Shown: positions 56,463-64,000 of the stretch, piece after piece
Layout of the letters: each line of letters begins with the position of its first letter
How positions within the stretch are numbered: position 1 is the first letter of the stretch
Origin: Adhaeribacter radiodurans
GTDB lineage: Bacteria; Bacteroidota; Bacteroidia; Cytophagales; Hymenobacteraceae
DNA: 64,000 nucleotides
Direction of reading: 5' to 3'
Assembly (NCBI RefSeq): GCF_014075995.1
Contig: NZ_CP055153.1
Location: 5,084,001 to 5,148,000, forward strand
Made by a program: the position numbers and the translations under genes
Notes under the pieces: model-generated
What the model saw: only the letters and a program-made list of their open reading frames with translations
Databases searched by the model: none
What the model was told of the DNA's origin: nothing

Positions 56463-57017
56463 CTACTTCTTTAAATTTTGAAACGGCATACCAAATGCTT
56501 TGAGCAATTCATAGCTTTCCTCATCATTCTGAGCCGAAGTTACAAATGTAATATCCATACCAGAAATAGCCTTGATCTTATCTATGCTTATTTCAGGAAA
56601 AATAATTTGTTCTTTAACACCTAGCGTATAGTTACCCCGGCCATCGAAACCTTTATTATTAATTCCTCTAAAATCGCGAACCCTAGGTAAAGCAATAGTT
56701 AAAAGACGATCCATAAACTCGTACATACGGTCGCCCCTTAATGTAACTCTCGCCCCAATAGGCATACCTTCCCGTAACTTAAAGTTAGATACAGAGTTTT
56801 TTGCTTTTGTAGCAACTGCCTTCTGACCAGTAATTGTAGTAAGTTCATCTACACCTATATCTACCAACTTCTTATCAGCAACAGCGTTACCAATACCCTT
56901 GTTAATACATATTTTGGTTATCCGGGGAACTTGCATAATGCTCTTGTACTGAAATTTTTCTTTCAGTTGAGACACTATTTCTTTTTGATATTTTTCTTTT
57001 AATCTTGCAGATGCCAT
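56463..57017 (-). CDS. rplE: 50S ribosomal protein L5
   Basis: A 184-residue L5 that binds 5S rRNA and contacts P-site t[47 protein letters not shown], and [10 protein letters not shown]-type end (here [16 protein letters not shown]). Adjacent to rplX with one base between. Confidence 0.98.
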   Translation of the reverse strand: MASARLKEKYQKEIVSQLKEKFQYKSIMQVPRITKICINKGIGNAVADKKLVDIGVDELTTITGQKAVATKAKNSVSNFKLREGMPIGARVTLRGDRMYEFMDRLLTIALPRVRDFRGINNKGFDGRGNYTLGVKEQIIFPEISIDKIKAISGMDITFVTSAQNDEESYELLKAFGMPFQNLKK

Positions 57018-57018
57018 T

Positions 57019-57351
57019 TTAGATCAATTCTCCTGATTTCTTTGAGTAACGCTGCAATTTACCCTCTGTGTTAATTTTCTTTCCAGTTCTGGTAGATTGT
57101 CCATTTTCTACTAACATAACGTTACTAGAATGAATATATGCTTCTTTCTGAGTGATGCCACCATTAGGAGATTTTGCACTTGGCTTATTGTGTTTGGTAA
57201 CCATATTGATTCCTTCCACAATAACCTTACTGGTACTTGTATTTACAGATGCAATTCGGCCAGTTTTACCTTTCTCATTGCCTGCAATTACTTTAACTGT
57301 GTCACCAGTTTTAACATGTAATTTCTGAACTTTATTATTAGCTTTCATCAT
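57019..57351 (-). CDS. rplX: 50S ribosomal protein L24
   Basis: A 110-residue KOW-domain protein that starts assembly of the large subunit: [25 protein letters not shown], then [20 protein letters not shown]. Two ATGs in a row at the start; either may be used. Its ATG follows the rplN stop directly. Confidence 0.97.
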   Translation of the reverse strand: MMKANNKVQKLHVKTGDTVKVIAGNEKGKTGRIASVNTSTSKVIVEGINMVTKHNKPSAKSPNGGITQKEAYIHSSNVMLVENGQSTRTGKKINTEGKLQRYSKKSGELI

Positions 57352-57720
57352 TTATAAAACTTCAGGTGCTAATGATACTATTTTCATAAATTGCTTTTCA
57401 CGCAATTCACGTGCAACCGGTCCGAAGATGCGAGTCCCCCTTGGTTCATCATTGTTATTCAATAAAACAGCCGCATTATCATCAAAGCGAATATAAGAAC
57501 CATCTTTCCGGCGGATTTCTTTCTTCGTGCGAACTACTACTGCTTTAGAAACGGAACCTTTTTTCACGTTTCCTGATGTTAGTGCTGATTTTACAGTAAC
57601 AATAATTTTATCACCTATAGACGCATATTTTTTACCAGTACCTCCTAAAACTCGGATACATAAAACTTCTTTGGCACCACTATTATCAGCAACTGACAAT
57701 CTAGATTCTTGCTGTATCAT
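57352..57720 (-). CDS. rplN: 50S ribosomal protein L14
   Basis: A 122-residue L14: [36 protein letters not shown], and the C-terminal [29 protein letters not shown]. It sits near the factor-binding region of the 50S subunit. Confidence 0.98.
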   Translation of the reverse strand: MIQQESRLSVADNSGAKEVLCIRVLGGTGKKYASIGDKIIVTVKSALTSGNVKKGSVSKAVVVRTKKEIRRKDGSYIRFDDNAAVLLNNNDEPRGTRIFGPVARELREKQFMKIVSLAPEVL

Positions 57721-57724
57721 TTTT

Positions 57725-57982
57725 TTATTTCGCCCTTTCTATAATTTCAACTAAACGCCAATTTTTTGTTTTACTTAATGGTCGCGTTTCCATTATACGA
57801 ACAGTATCACCTATTCCACACTCATTTTTTTCATCATGAGCTTTAAACTTTGTAGATTTGGAAACAAATTTCCCGTAAATCGGGTGCTTCATTTTACTTT
57901 CTACTATTACCGTAATGGATTTGTCCATTTTATTTGAAACAACTCTTCCGGTTTTTTCTTTTCTTAAATTTCTCGCTTCCAT
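57725..57982 (-). CDS. rpsQ: 30S ribosomal protein S17
   Basis: An 85-residue OB-fold S17: [60 protein letters not shown]. Normal length and position between rpmC and rplN. Confidence 0.98.
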   Translation of the reverse strand: MEARNLRKEKTGRVVSNKMDKSITVIVESKMKHPIYGKFVSKSTKFKAHDEKNECGIGDTVRIMETRPLSKTKNWRLVEIIERAK

Positions 57983-57987
57983 TCTAT

Positions 57988-58191
57988 TTACTGTTGAGCA
58001 ATTTGCAATTTACGATTACGCAGCTCTGTATTTATTTTTGCAATATTTTTCCGCGATTCTTTTATTTTCAGTGGATTTTCTAATGGCGATATGGAATGTG
58101 CAAACCGCAGATTCTGGCTATTAGTTTTTTCAACAGCAAGGCGCTCCTGTAACTCTTCCGTTGTAAGCGCTGTAATTTCAGAGTATTTCAT
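57988..58191 (-). CDS. rpmC: 50S ribosomal protein L29
   Basis: A 67-residue two-helix protein at the polypeptide exit: [45 protein letters not shown]. Two bases after rplP. Confidence 0.97.
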   Translation of the reverse strand: MKYSEITALTTEELQERLAVEKTNSQNLRFAHSISPLENPLKIKESRKNIAKINTELRNRKLQIAQQ

Positions 58192-58193
58192 AA

Positions 58194-58616
58194 CTATAAT
58201 TCAACGTAATCTCTACGTACAACAAACTTGGTTCTTACTGGTAACTTTTGAGCAGCTAAACGAAGTGATTCTTGGGCAGTAGTTAAATCTACTCCATCAG
58301 ATTCAAATAAAATAGTACCTGGTTTGATTACTGCTACCCAATATTCAGGTGATCCTTTACCTTTACCCATACGTACCTCAGCCGGTTTTTTTGTAATCGG
58401 TTTATCCGGGAATATTCGTATCCACACTTGACCCTCCCTTTTCATTGCACGAGTCATAGCAATACGAGCTGCTTCAATTTGGCGGCTAGTAATCCAGGCA
58501 GCTTCTAATGATTTAATTGCAAAAGAACCAAAAGATATGGTACTGCCACGTTGAGCAAGTCCCGTAACCCGGCCTTTATGCATTTTTCTATATACAGTTC
58601 TTTTCGGCTGTAACAT
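58194..58616 (-). CDS. rplP: 50S ribosomal protein L16
   Basis: A 140-residue L16: [60 protein letters not shown]-type core and [17 protein letters not shown]. It organises the A-site tRNA region. It begins 34 bases after rpsC. Confidence 0.98.
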   Translation of the reverse strand: MLQPKRTVYRKMHKGRVTGLAQRGSTISFGSFAIKSLEAAWITSRQIEAARIAMTRAMKREGQVWIRIFPDKPITKKPAEVRMGKGKGSPEYWVAVIKPGTILFESDGVDLTTAQESLRLAAQKLPVRTKFVVRRDYVEL

Positions 58617-58650
58617 AATTTAATATTTTTTTCAAATGAAGTTAGTTGAT

Positions 58651-59493
58651 TTACCGACGTCCACCACTTTTACCAGCACCCCGGTTATTTCCTCCTCTGC
58701 TATTATTACGGTCACCTCCACGATCACCCCGGTCATTGCGATCACCCCGATTTCTATTTCCCCGATCATTACCTCTGTCACCACGATCATTCGTACGTTC
58801 TCCGCGAGGTGAGTTAGAGGCAGAATTAGCTGGTTTTGAAGGTTCTTGATTTGGTGATAAGTCTTTCTTACCAAAAACTTCACCTTTAAAGATCCAAACC
58901 TTAATTCCTAATTTACCATAAACCGTTTGAGCTTCTGATAACGCATAATCAATATCTGCTCTTAAAGTATGTAATGGCGTACGACCTTCTTTATAATGTT
59001 CCGTACGAGCCATTTCTGCTCCACCTAAACGGCCAGAAACTTGTATCTTTACACCTTCTGCTCCTACTCTTATGGCTGAAGCAATAGCTTGCTTCATGGC
59101 TCTTCTAAAAGAAATACGAGCCTGTAACTGCTGAGCAACTGATTCACCAACTAACTTTGCATCGAGCTCAGGTCTTTTTATTTCGAAGATATTAATTTGA
59201 ACATCTTTGTTAGTGATCTTCTTTAATTCTTCTTTTATTTTATCAACCTCTTGACCACCTTTGCCAATTACTACACCAGGACGAGCCGTATTAATAGTAA
59301 TGGTAATTCTTTTCAAAGTTCTTTCTAAAACAATTTTAGAAATTCCCCCTTTAGGAATACGAGCTAAGATGTATTTTCTTATTTTTTCATCCTCGATAAG
59401 TTTTTCAGCAAAATCTTTTCCGCCATACCAGTTGGAGTCCCATCCTTTGATGACACCTAATCTAAAACCTACCGGATTAACTTTTTGTCCCAT
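58651..59493 (-). CDS. rpsC: 30S ribosomal protein S3 with Arg/Gly/Asp-rich C-terminal tail
   Basis: A 280-residue S3. KH domain: [22 protein letters not shown]-terminal core: [32 protein letters not shown] and [15 protein letters not shown]. From about residue 212 the protein continues for some 70 residues as a low-complexity tail dominated by R, G, D and N, with repeated [13 protein letters not shown] units and ending GKSGGRR. The core is about 210 residues, so the tail is an addition. S3 lines the mRNA entry tunnel and has helicase activity; the RGG-like tail could add RNA contacts. Confidence 0.97.
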   Translation of the reverse strand: MGQKVNPVGFRLGVIKGWDSNWYGGKDFAEKLIEDEKIRKYILARIPKGGISKIVLERTLKRITITINTARPGVVIGKGGQEVDKIKEELKKITNKDVQINIFEIKRPELDAKLVGESVAQQLQARISFRRAMKQAIASAIRVGAEGVKIQVSGRLGGAEMARTEHYKEGRTPLHTLRADIDYALSEAQTVYGKLGIKVWIFKGEVFGKKDLSPNQEPSKPANSASNSPRGERTNDRGDRGNDRGNRNRGDRNDRGDRGGDRNNSRGGNNRGAGKSGGRR

Positions 59494-59500
59494 TATTAAA

Positions 59501-59890
59501 CTATTTGGCGTTATTCAAATTTTCTGAAACACTTATTAAATTTTCTTCTGGAATACTATCCACAATCAAAGTAACATGATTAGAACGCTTTCTAATTCTA
59601 TGTCCTCGGCCTTGTGGTGCAGGTCTTAGTCTTTTTAACATTTTACCTTCATCCACAAATATTTCTTTTATTACTAAATTTGCATCTTCTAAGCGAACAT
59701 TTTCATTTTTTTGTTGCCAGTTAGATAACGCCGATAATAAAAGCTTTTCTATTCGTTCAGCACCTGAATTTGCTTCAAACTTAAGTAGACCCAAAGCTTT
59801 GTTAACACTCTTTCCACGAACTAAGTTCGCTACTAACCGCATTTTACGTGGTGATGTAGGAACGTTTCTTAATTTAGCTATTGCTTCCAT
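59501..59890 (-). CDS. rplV: 50S ribosomal protein L22
   Basis: A 129-residue L22: [37 protein letters not shown], and the tunnel beta hairpin region [27 protein letters not shown]. The ATG at 59888-59890 is chosen because it lies one base after the rpsS stop; the longer frame overlaps rpsS by 68 bases. The hairpin reaches the exit tunnel. Confidence 0.96.
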   Translation of the reverse strand: MEAIAKLRNVPTSPRKMRLVANLVRGKSVNKALGLLKFEANSGAERIEKLLLSALSNWQQKNENVRLEDANLVIKEIFVDEGKMLKRLRPAPQGRGHRIRKRSNHVTLIVDSIPEENLISVSENLNNAK

Positions 59891-59891
59891 T

Positions 59892-60170
59892 CTATCTCTT
59901 TCCTTTATCTTTTTTAGCCACGTGTCCGCGGAAGTTGCGAGTAGGAGCGAACTCCCCAAGCTTATGACCTACCATATTTTCCGTCACGTATACAGGAATA
60001 AATTTATTACCATTATGTACTGCAAATGTATGTCCAACGAAATCAGGTGATATCATGGAACGTCGAGACCAGGTTTTAACAACAGCTTTTTTGCCTGAGT
60101 CGTCCAATGCAGTTATTTTTCTCTCGAGCCTGAAGTCAATGTAAGGCCCTTTTTTTAATGATCTTCCCAT
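59892..60170 (-). CDS. rpsS: 30S ribosomal protein S19
   Basis: A 92-residue S19: [61 protein letters not shown]. Its ATG overlaps the rplB stop by one base (TAATG), so the two are translationally coupled. Confidence 0.98.
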   Translation of the reverse strand: MGRSLKKGPYIDFRLERKITALDDSGKKAVVKTWSRRSMISPDFVGHTFAVHNGNKFIPVYVTENMVGHKLGEFAPTRNFRGHVAKKDKGKR

Positions 60171-60997
60171 TATTTATTTTTACCTCTATTAACAATCAGG
60201 TTTTCGGAATACTTATTTTTATTTCTTGTTTTTCTACCTTTGGCATACAAGCCTTTCCGAGAACGAGGATGGCCACCTGATGATTTACCTTCACCACCTC
60301 CCATTGGGTGATCTACTGGGTTCATTGCTACCCCTCTTACTCTTGGTCGGACACCTAACCAACGATTTCTACCAGCTTTACCCAAGTTTTCATTCATGTG
60401 ATCTGCATTAGATACAGTTCCTACTGTAGCCATACAATTCACTAAAACCATGCGCATCTCACCCGAAGGCAATTTTAACGTGGCATATTTACTTTCACGA
60501 GCAACTAATTGGGCGTAAGTTCCTGCACTTCTTGCTAATGTTCCTCCATTACCTGGCATAAGTTCGATATTATGAACAATGGTACCTAAAGGTATATCGG
60601 TTAGTGGCAAGCAATTCCCTACTTCCGGAGCAATACCTGGTCCTGAAAGCACTATGTTCCCTACTTTTAATCCTGCCGGAGCTAAAATGTAACTTTTTTC
60701 ACCATCTGCATAATAGATGAGAGCAATGCGGGCAGTACGATTCGGATCGTATTCAATTGATTTAACTGTAGCTGGAATGCCAACCTTTGTTCTTTTAAAA
60801 TCAATTATGCGGTATTGCTTTTTATGACCACCGCCTATATAACGCATGGTCATTTTACCGGAATCATTTCTACCACCAGATTTTGATATTGGTGCCAACA
60901 AAGATTTCTCGGGAGTACTTGAAGTAATTTCTTCAAACTCCGGCGCTATTCTAAATCTTTGACCTGGTGTTGTTGGTCTTAGTTTTTTTAATGCCAT
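60170..60997 (-). CDS. rplB: 50S ribosomal protein L2
   Basis: A 275-residue L2, essential for the peptidyl-transferase centre: [28 protein letters not shown]-type region [54 protein letters not shown]-type C-terminal signature around residue 215-245. Full length and standard position. Confidence 0.98.
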   Translation of the reverse strand: MALKKLRPTTPGQRFRIAPEFEEITSSTPEKSLLAPISKSGGRNDSGKMTMRYIGGGHKKQYRIIDFKRTKVGIPATVKSIEYDPNRTARIALIYYADGEKSYILAPAGLKVGNIVLSGPGIAPEVGNCLPLTDIPLGTIVHNIELMPGNGGTLARSAGTYAQLVARESKYATLKLPSGEMRMVLVNCMATVGTVSNADHMNENLGKAGRNRWLGVRPRVRGVAMNPVDHPMGGGEGKSSGGHPRSRKGLYAKGRKTRNKNKYSENLIVNRGKNK

Positions 60998-61002
60998 TCT
61001 AT

Positions 61003-61290
61003 TTAAATGTTATTATAGAAATCAATAATATCACCTTTCTTCAAGGTAACTATTGCTTTTTTAACGGTTGGCTTACGGCCAGAAACTACACCAGCTTTTG
61101 TGTTTCTAGATTTTAACTTACCTTGAACACGCATTGTGGCAACTTTTTCTACCGTTACTCCATACAATTTTTCAATCTGCTTTTTTATCTCAACTTTATT
61201 AGCGTTTTTACCAACTTCAAAAGCATATTTTCCACTCTCATTTAGAGCAGTCATTTTCTCTGTAACTAGAGGTCTCTTTAAAATTTCCAT
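61003..61290 (-). CDS. rplW: 50S ribosomal protein L23
   Basis: A 95-residue L23: [64 protein letters not shown]. It lies at the tunnel exit and docks trigger factor and SRP. Two bases after rplD. Confidence 0.98.
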   Translation of the reverse strand: MEILKRPLVTEKMTALNESGKYAFEVGKNANKVEIKKQIEKLYGVTVEKVATMRVQGKLKSRNTKAGVVSGRKPTVKKAIVTLKKGDIIDFYNNI

Positions 61291-61292
61291 CT

Positions 61293-61922
61293 TTATTTAT
61301 TATAAAGTTGCTCTAATGCATTTACACTTTCTTCCGTTAAAAGTAAAGCATCTGAGTTCAGCAAATCATAAGTATTAAGGTTAGCTGCTGTTGAAACTTT
61401 TACTTTTGGCAAATTGCGGCTTGATAGAAAAAGATTATGGTCAATTTCTGAAGTAATTATGAGCGCTTTTTTATTTTTAACTTTTAGATTATTTAAAATA
61501 CCAGTAAAATCTTTTGTTTTTGGTTGAGCTAATTGAATTGATTCTATTAAAGAAACTTTGTTATCACGAACCAAAGAAGATAAAGCCGAAATACGAGCTA
61601 ATGATTTTACTTTTTTATTTAATTTAAAAGAATAATCTCTTGGTCTAGGTCCAAATACACGACCACCACCAATAAACACAGGAGATTTCATGGAACCAGC
61701 TCTTGCACCACCTGTTCCTTTTTGCTTTTTGAGTTTCTTAGTTGTACCAGAAACTTCATTCCGCTCCTTTGATTTATGCGTACCCTGCCGTTGATTAGCT
61801 AGATACTGTTTTACATCTAGATACATGGCATGCTCATTTGGCTCAACTCCAAAAATTGCATCTGAAAGATTTACCTTTCTGCCCGTATCTTGTCCATTAA
61901 TGTTTAATACAGAAAGTTCCAT
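61293..61922 (-). CDS. rplD: 50S ribosomal protein L4
   Basis: A 209-residue L4: basic tunnel loop RQGTHKSKERNEVSGTTKKLKKQKGTGGARAGS (split across residues 44-78) and GGRVFGPRPRDYSFKLNKKVK. In enteric bacteria L4 regulates the S10 operon; no matching leader structure is visible here. Confidence 0.98.
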   Translation of the reverse strand: MELSVLNINGQDTGRKVNLSDAIFGVEPNEHAMYLDVKQYLANQRQGTHKSKERNEVSGTTKKLKKQKGTGGARAGSMKSPVFIGGGRVFGPRPRDYSFKLNKKVKSLARISALSSLVRDNKVSLIESIQLAQPKTKDFTGILNNLKVKNKKALIITSEIDHNLFLSSRNLPKVKVSTAANLNTYDLLNSDALLLTEESVNALEQLYNK

Positions 61923-61923
61923 T

Positions 61924-62541
61924 TTATTTTTCTAATACAACAAATGAATTTTTGGCACCAGGAACAGAGCCGCTTACAAGAATTAAATTTTTATCTGCTA
62001 AAACCCGCATAACTCGTAAGTTCTGAATCTTAACGCGGTTATTACCCATTCTACCAGCCATTCGCATACCTTTGAAAACTCTTGAGGGCCAAGAGCAGGC
62101 ACCAATAGAACCAGGGTGTCTGGCTCGGTTGTGTTGACCGTGTGTTTGGCCACCAACTCCACCAAAATTATAACGTTTTACTACTCCTTGAAAACCTTTA
62201 CCTTTAGATGTTCCAACCACATCTAAAAATTCACCTTCTTCAAAAAGATCAACTCCAATGGTGTCGCCTAATTTAAAAGTTTCATCTTCAGTTCTAAATT
62301 CAACAACTTTTGCTTTTGCTGTTGTATCCGCTTTTTTGAAGTGGCCTGCTAACGCTCGCGATACTTTTTTTTCCTTTACTTCACCATAGCCGACTTGTAC
62401 AGCTTGGTAACCATCCACTTCAACTGTTTTAACCTGTGTAACTACACACGGTCCCGCTTGGATAAGCGTAGCAGCTATGCTTTTTCCATCAGGAGTGAAG
62501 AGGCTTGTCATTCCGATTTTTTTACCGATAATTCCAGGCAT
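61924..62541 (-). CDS. rplC: 50S ribosomal protein L3
   Basis: A 205-residue L3: [19 protein letters not shown], the signature [19 protein letters not shown] with [27 protein letters not shown]-type loop toward the peptidyl-transferase centre. First gene of the transcript that starts at the promoter at 62592-62620. Confidence 0.98.
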   Translation of the reverse strand: MPGIIGKKIGMTSLFTPDGKSIAATLIQAGPCVVTQVKTVEVDGYQAVQVGYGEVKEKKVSRALAGHFKKADTTAKAKVVEFRTEDETFKLGDTIGVDLFEEGEFLDVVGTSKGKGFQGVVKRYNFGGVGGQTHGQHNRARHPGSIGACSWPSRVFKGMRMAGRMGNNRVKIQNLRVMRVLADKNLILVSGSVPGAKNSFVVLEK

Positions 62542-62591
62542 TCTACTTGTTTATTTATATATATTACCCTTATCCTTTCGTTAAGGGAGTG

Positions 62592-62620
62592 CAAAGATAC
62601 TAAATTTTTATTATTTGCAA
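62592..62620 (-). promoter_or_regulatory. Consensus Bacteroidota promoter upstream of rplC
   Basis: On the minus strand TTG (62618-62620), 18-base spacer, TATCTTTG (62592-62599): an exact -33/-7 match. The leader to the rplC ATG is about 45 bases and contains an imperfect CCTTA...TAAGG-type pair. It lies between the rpsJ terminator and rplC, so most of the S10-spc cluster can be expressed independently of fusA-rpsJ. Confidence 0.75.
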
Positions 62621-62647
62621 AAAATTATTTCACAAATAATCAGGCAC

Positions 62648-62682
62648 ATAAAAAAACCAGAGATTAACTCTGGTTTTTTTAT
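62648..62682. terminator. Terminator between rpsJ and rplC
   Basis: A perfect 15-bp stem (13-bp core AAAAAAACCAGAG and complement) with a 5-base loop (ATTAA) and seven T in the arm. It starts 18 bases after the rpsJ stop. Confidence 0.88.
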
Positions 62683-62700
62683 TATAGAAATTATTATTTA

Positions 62701-63006
62701 TCAAACTTTAATTTCAACATCTACGCCGCTTGGTAATTCTAACTTCATTAATGCATCCACTGTCTTAGAACTAGTAGAATAAATATCTACTAATCTTTTG
62801 TAAGTACATAATTGAAATTGCTCCCTTGCTTTTTTATTTACGTGAGGAGATCTCAGTACAGTAAACTTATCCTTCTCTGTTGGTAAAGGAATAGGTCCAC
62901 TTACGATTGCACCAGTCGCTTTAACAGCTTTAACAATCTTTTCTGACGATTTGTCAACCAAATTGTGATCGTAAGATTTTAATTTTATTCTTATTTTCTG
63001 ATTCAT
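62701..63006 (-). CDS. rpsJ: 30S ribosomal protein S10
   Basis: A 101-residue S10 (also the NusE antitermination factor): [67 protein letters not shown]. Eleven bases after fusA; followed by a terminator rather than directly by rplC. Confidence 0.98.
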   Translation of the reverse strand: MNQKIRIKLKSYDHNLVDKSSEKIVKAVKATGAIVSGPIPLPTEKDKFTVLRSPHVNKKAREQFQLCTYKRLVDIYSTSSKTVDALMKLELPSGVDVEIKV

Positions 63007-63017
63007 TTTATTTACCG

Positions 63018-64000
63018 CTATTTACCAGTTCCTTTAGTTTTTGCAACAATGCCATCTGCTAGGTTTTGCGGCACTTGTTCGTAATGGGAGAATGTTAAGT
63101 TTGCTGTTGCTCTTCCTGAAGTAAGTGTTCTTAAGTCGGTTACATAGCCAAACAATTCTGATAATGGCACATCAGCTTTTACTACTTGCGAACCAGCTTT
63201 AGTATCCATTCCTTTCATTAACCCTCTTCTTCTATTTAAGTCGCCAGTTACCGGACCTGTATATTCGTCAGGAGTAATTACTTCTAATGCCATTATTGGC
63301 TCCAATAATTTTGGAGCACACTTACGTGCCGCTTCTTTAAATCCTTGACGCGCTGCCAATTCAAAAGATAAAGCATCTGAGTCAACTTCATGATATGATC
63401 CATGGAATAAGCGAACCTTCATAGCTTCTATTGGAAATCCTGCCAATACGCCATCTTTCATTGCTTCTTCGAAACCTTTCTGAATAGCTGGAATAAATTC
63501 TTTTGGTATTACCCCACCTACAATGCCGTTTACAAATTCCAGGCCTTGCTTATTATCTTCGCGTGGTCCTAATTCAAACACAATGTCTCCAAATTTACCT
63601 CTACCACCAGATTGCTTTTTATAAGTTTCCCGGTGTTCAACATTTTTGGTAATTGTTTCTTTGTAGGCTACTTGCGGTGCACCTTGGTTAATCTCCACTT
63701 TAAACTCACGCTTTAAGCGGTCCATGATAATTTCTAAGTGAAGCTCTCCCATTCCTCGAAGAATAGTTTGGCCTGTTTCTTGGTCAGTATGTACCTGTAA
63801 AGTTGGATCTTCCTCCACTAACTTACCAATAGCCATACCCATTTTATCAGCATCAGCTTGCGTTTTTGGTTCAATAGCATATCCGATTACTGGTTCAGGA
63901 AAGTCCATTGCTTCTAATACAATCTTAGCATCCTGGGCACACAGAGTATCTCCGGTTTTAATATCTTTAAAACCAACTACAGCTCCAATATCACCGGCAC
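63018..64000 (-). CDS. fusA: Elongation factor G, C-terminal part (cut by window end)
   Basis: The frame is open to the window edge; 326 complete codons are visible. It begins at [19 protein letters not shown] (end of domain II) and includes domain III ([17 protein letters not shown]), domain IV (HVEH-type loop [27 protein letters not shown]) and domain V ([23 protein letters not shown]...[32 protein letters not shown]). The GTPase domain lies outside. EF-G moves tRNA and mRNA during translocation and helps recycle ribosomes. It precedes rpsJ, as in the str-S10 order. Confidence 0.97.
   Translation of the reverse strand, partial: AGDIGAVVGFKDIKTGDTLCAQDAKIVLEAMDFPEPVIGYAIEPKTQADADKMGMAIGKLVEEDPTLQVHTDQETGQTILRGMGELHLEIIMDRLKREFKVEINQGAPQVAYKETITKNVEHRETYKKQSGGRGKFGDIVFELGPREDNKQGLEFVNGIVGGVIPKEFIPAIQKGFEEAMKDGVLAGFPIEAMKVRLFHGSYHEVDSDALSFELAARQGFKEAARKCAPKLLEPIMALEVITPDEYTGPVTGDLNRRRGLMKGMDTKAGSQVVKADVPLSELFGYVTDLRTLTSGRATANLTFSHYEQVPQNLADGIVAKTKGTGK

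Noticed and set aside
58632-58883. 83-codon frame in the S3 tail
   Set aside because: Out-of-frame reading of the repetitive rpsC tail; low complexity Val/Ile/Glu string.
59891-59959. Upstream extension of rplV
   Set aside because: Runs into rpsS and does not match L22; the internal ATG gives the normal length.
63018-63908. fusA as a complete 296-residue gene starting at the Met at 63908
   Set aside because: The frame continues upstream to the window edge with clear EF-G sequence, so that Met is internal.

Overview
The window is a stretch of chromosome from a Bacteroidota bacterium, most likely order Cytophagales and close to Hymenobacteraceae. That placement rests on the S10-spc-alpha gene order with no adk between secY and map, Bacteroidota-type promoters (TTG ... 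TAnnTTTG), few Shine-Dalgarno sequences, and protein types common in that group (DUF349, DUF2490, FadL/OmpP1 plus lipoprotein, YkuD-type L,D-transpeptidase). The genus is an inference. No rRNA, tRNA, CRISPR array, prophage or intact insertion sequence was found.

Region 1 (1-29.5 kb) is a loose series of mostly single genes: an outer-membrane FadL porin, a thioredoxin-reductase-like flavoprotein, a zinc phospholipase C, a serine beta-lactamase-like hydrolase, a TcmP-like protein, EttA, DUF349 and DUF2795 proteins, a lone ABC ATPase, a glycerophosphodiesterase, a GT-C membrane glycosyltransferase, a clan GH-A glycosidase, a broken metallopeptidase gene, a cupin/MFS pair, a DinB-like protein, lipoproteins, an SDR, an ALDH7-type dehydrogenase, DegP/HtrA, Hsp20, a DUF2490 protein and an M20 amidohydrolase. 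Its intergenic spaces hold strong terminators and several palindromic or tandem AT-rich repeats.

Region 2 (29-37.5 kb) is housekeeping: the overlapping secA-deoC-SPOR lipoprotein run, a Ppx/GppA phosphatase overlapping a methyltransferase, and dapF with a GNAT acetyltransferase.

Region 3 (38-42.7 kb) is a compact glycan operon: a TuaH-like glycosyltransferase, UDP-galactopyranose mutase, and a 745-residue fusion of a GH1 beta-glycosidase domain to an RmlD-type sugar-nucleotide reductase. Together they suggest synthesis or remodelling of a galactofuranose-containing surface glycan. This is the most unusual functional unit in the window.

Region 4 (42.9-64 kb) starts with an Ldh-type dehydrogenase and an L,D-transpeptidase, then runs on the minus strand through the translation cluster: fusA (cut by the window end)-rpsJ // rplC-D-W-B-rpsS-rplV-rpsC-rplP-rpmC-rpsQ-rplN-X-E-rpsN // rpsH-rplF-R-rpsE-rpmD-rplO-secY-map-infA-rpmJ-rpsM-K-D-rpoA-rplQ, followed by carA, eno and a DivIC/FtsB-like gene. 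A perfect terminator and a consensus promoter separate rpsJ from rplC. The 38-codon rpmJ is present at 51183-51299. Several starts were moved inward from the longest open frame (rplV, rpmD, map, the GT-C gene) because the longer versions run into the neighbouring gene.
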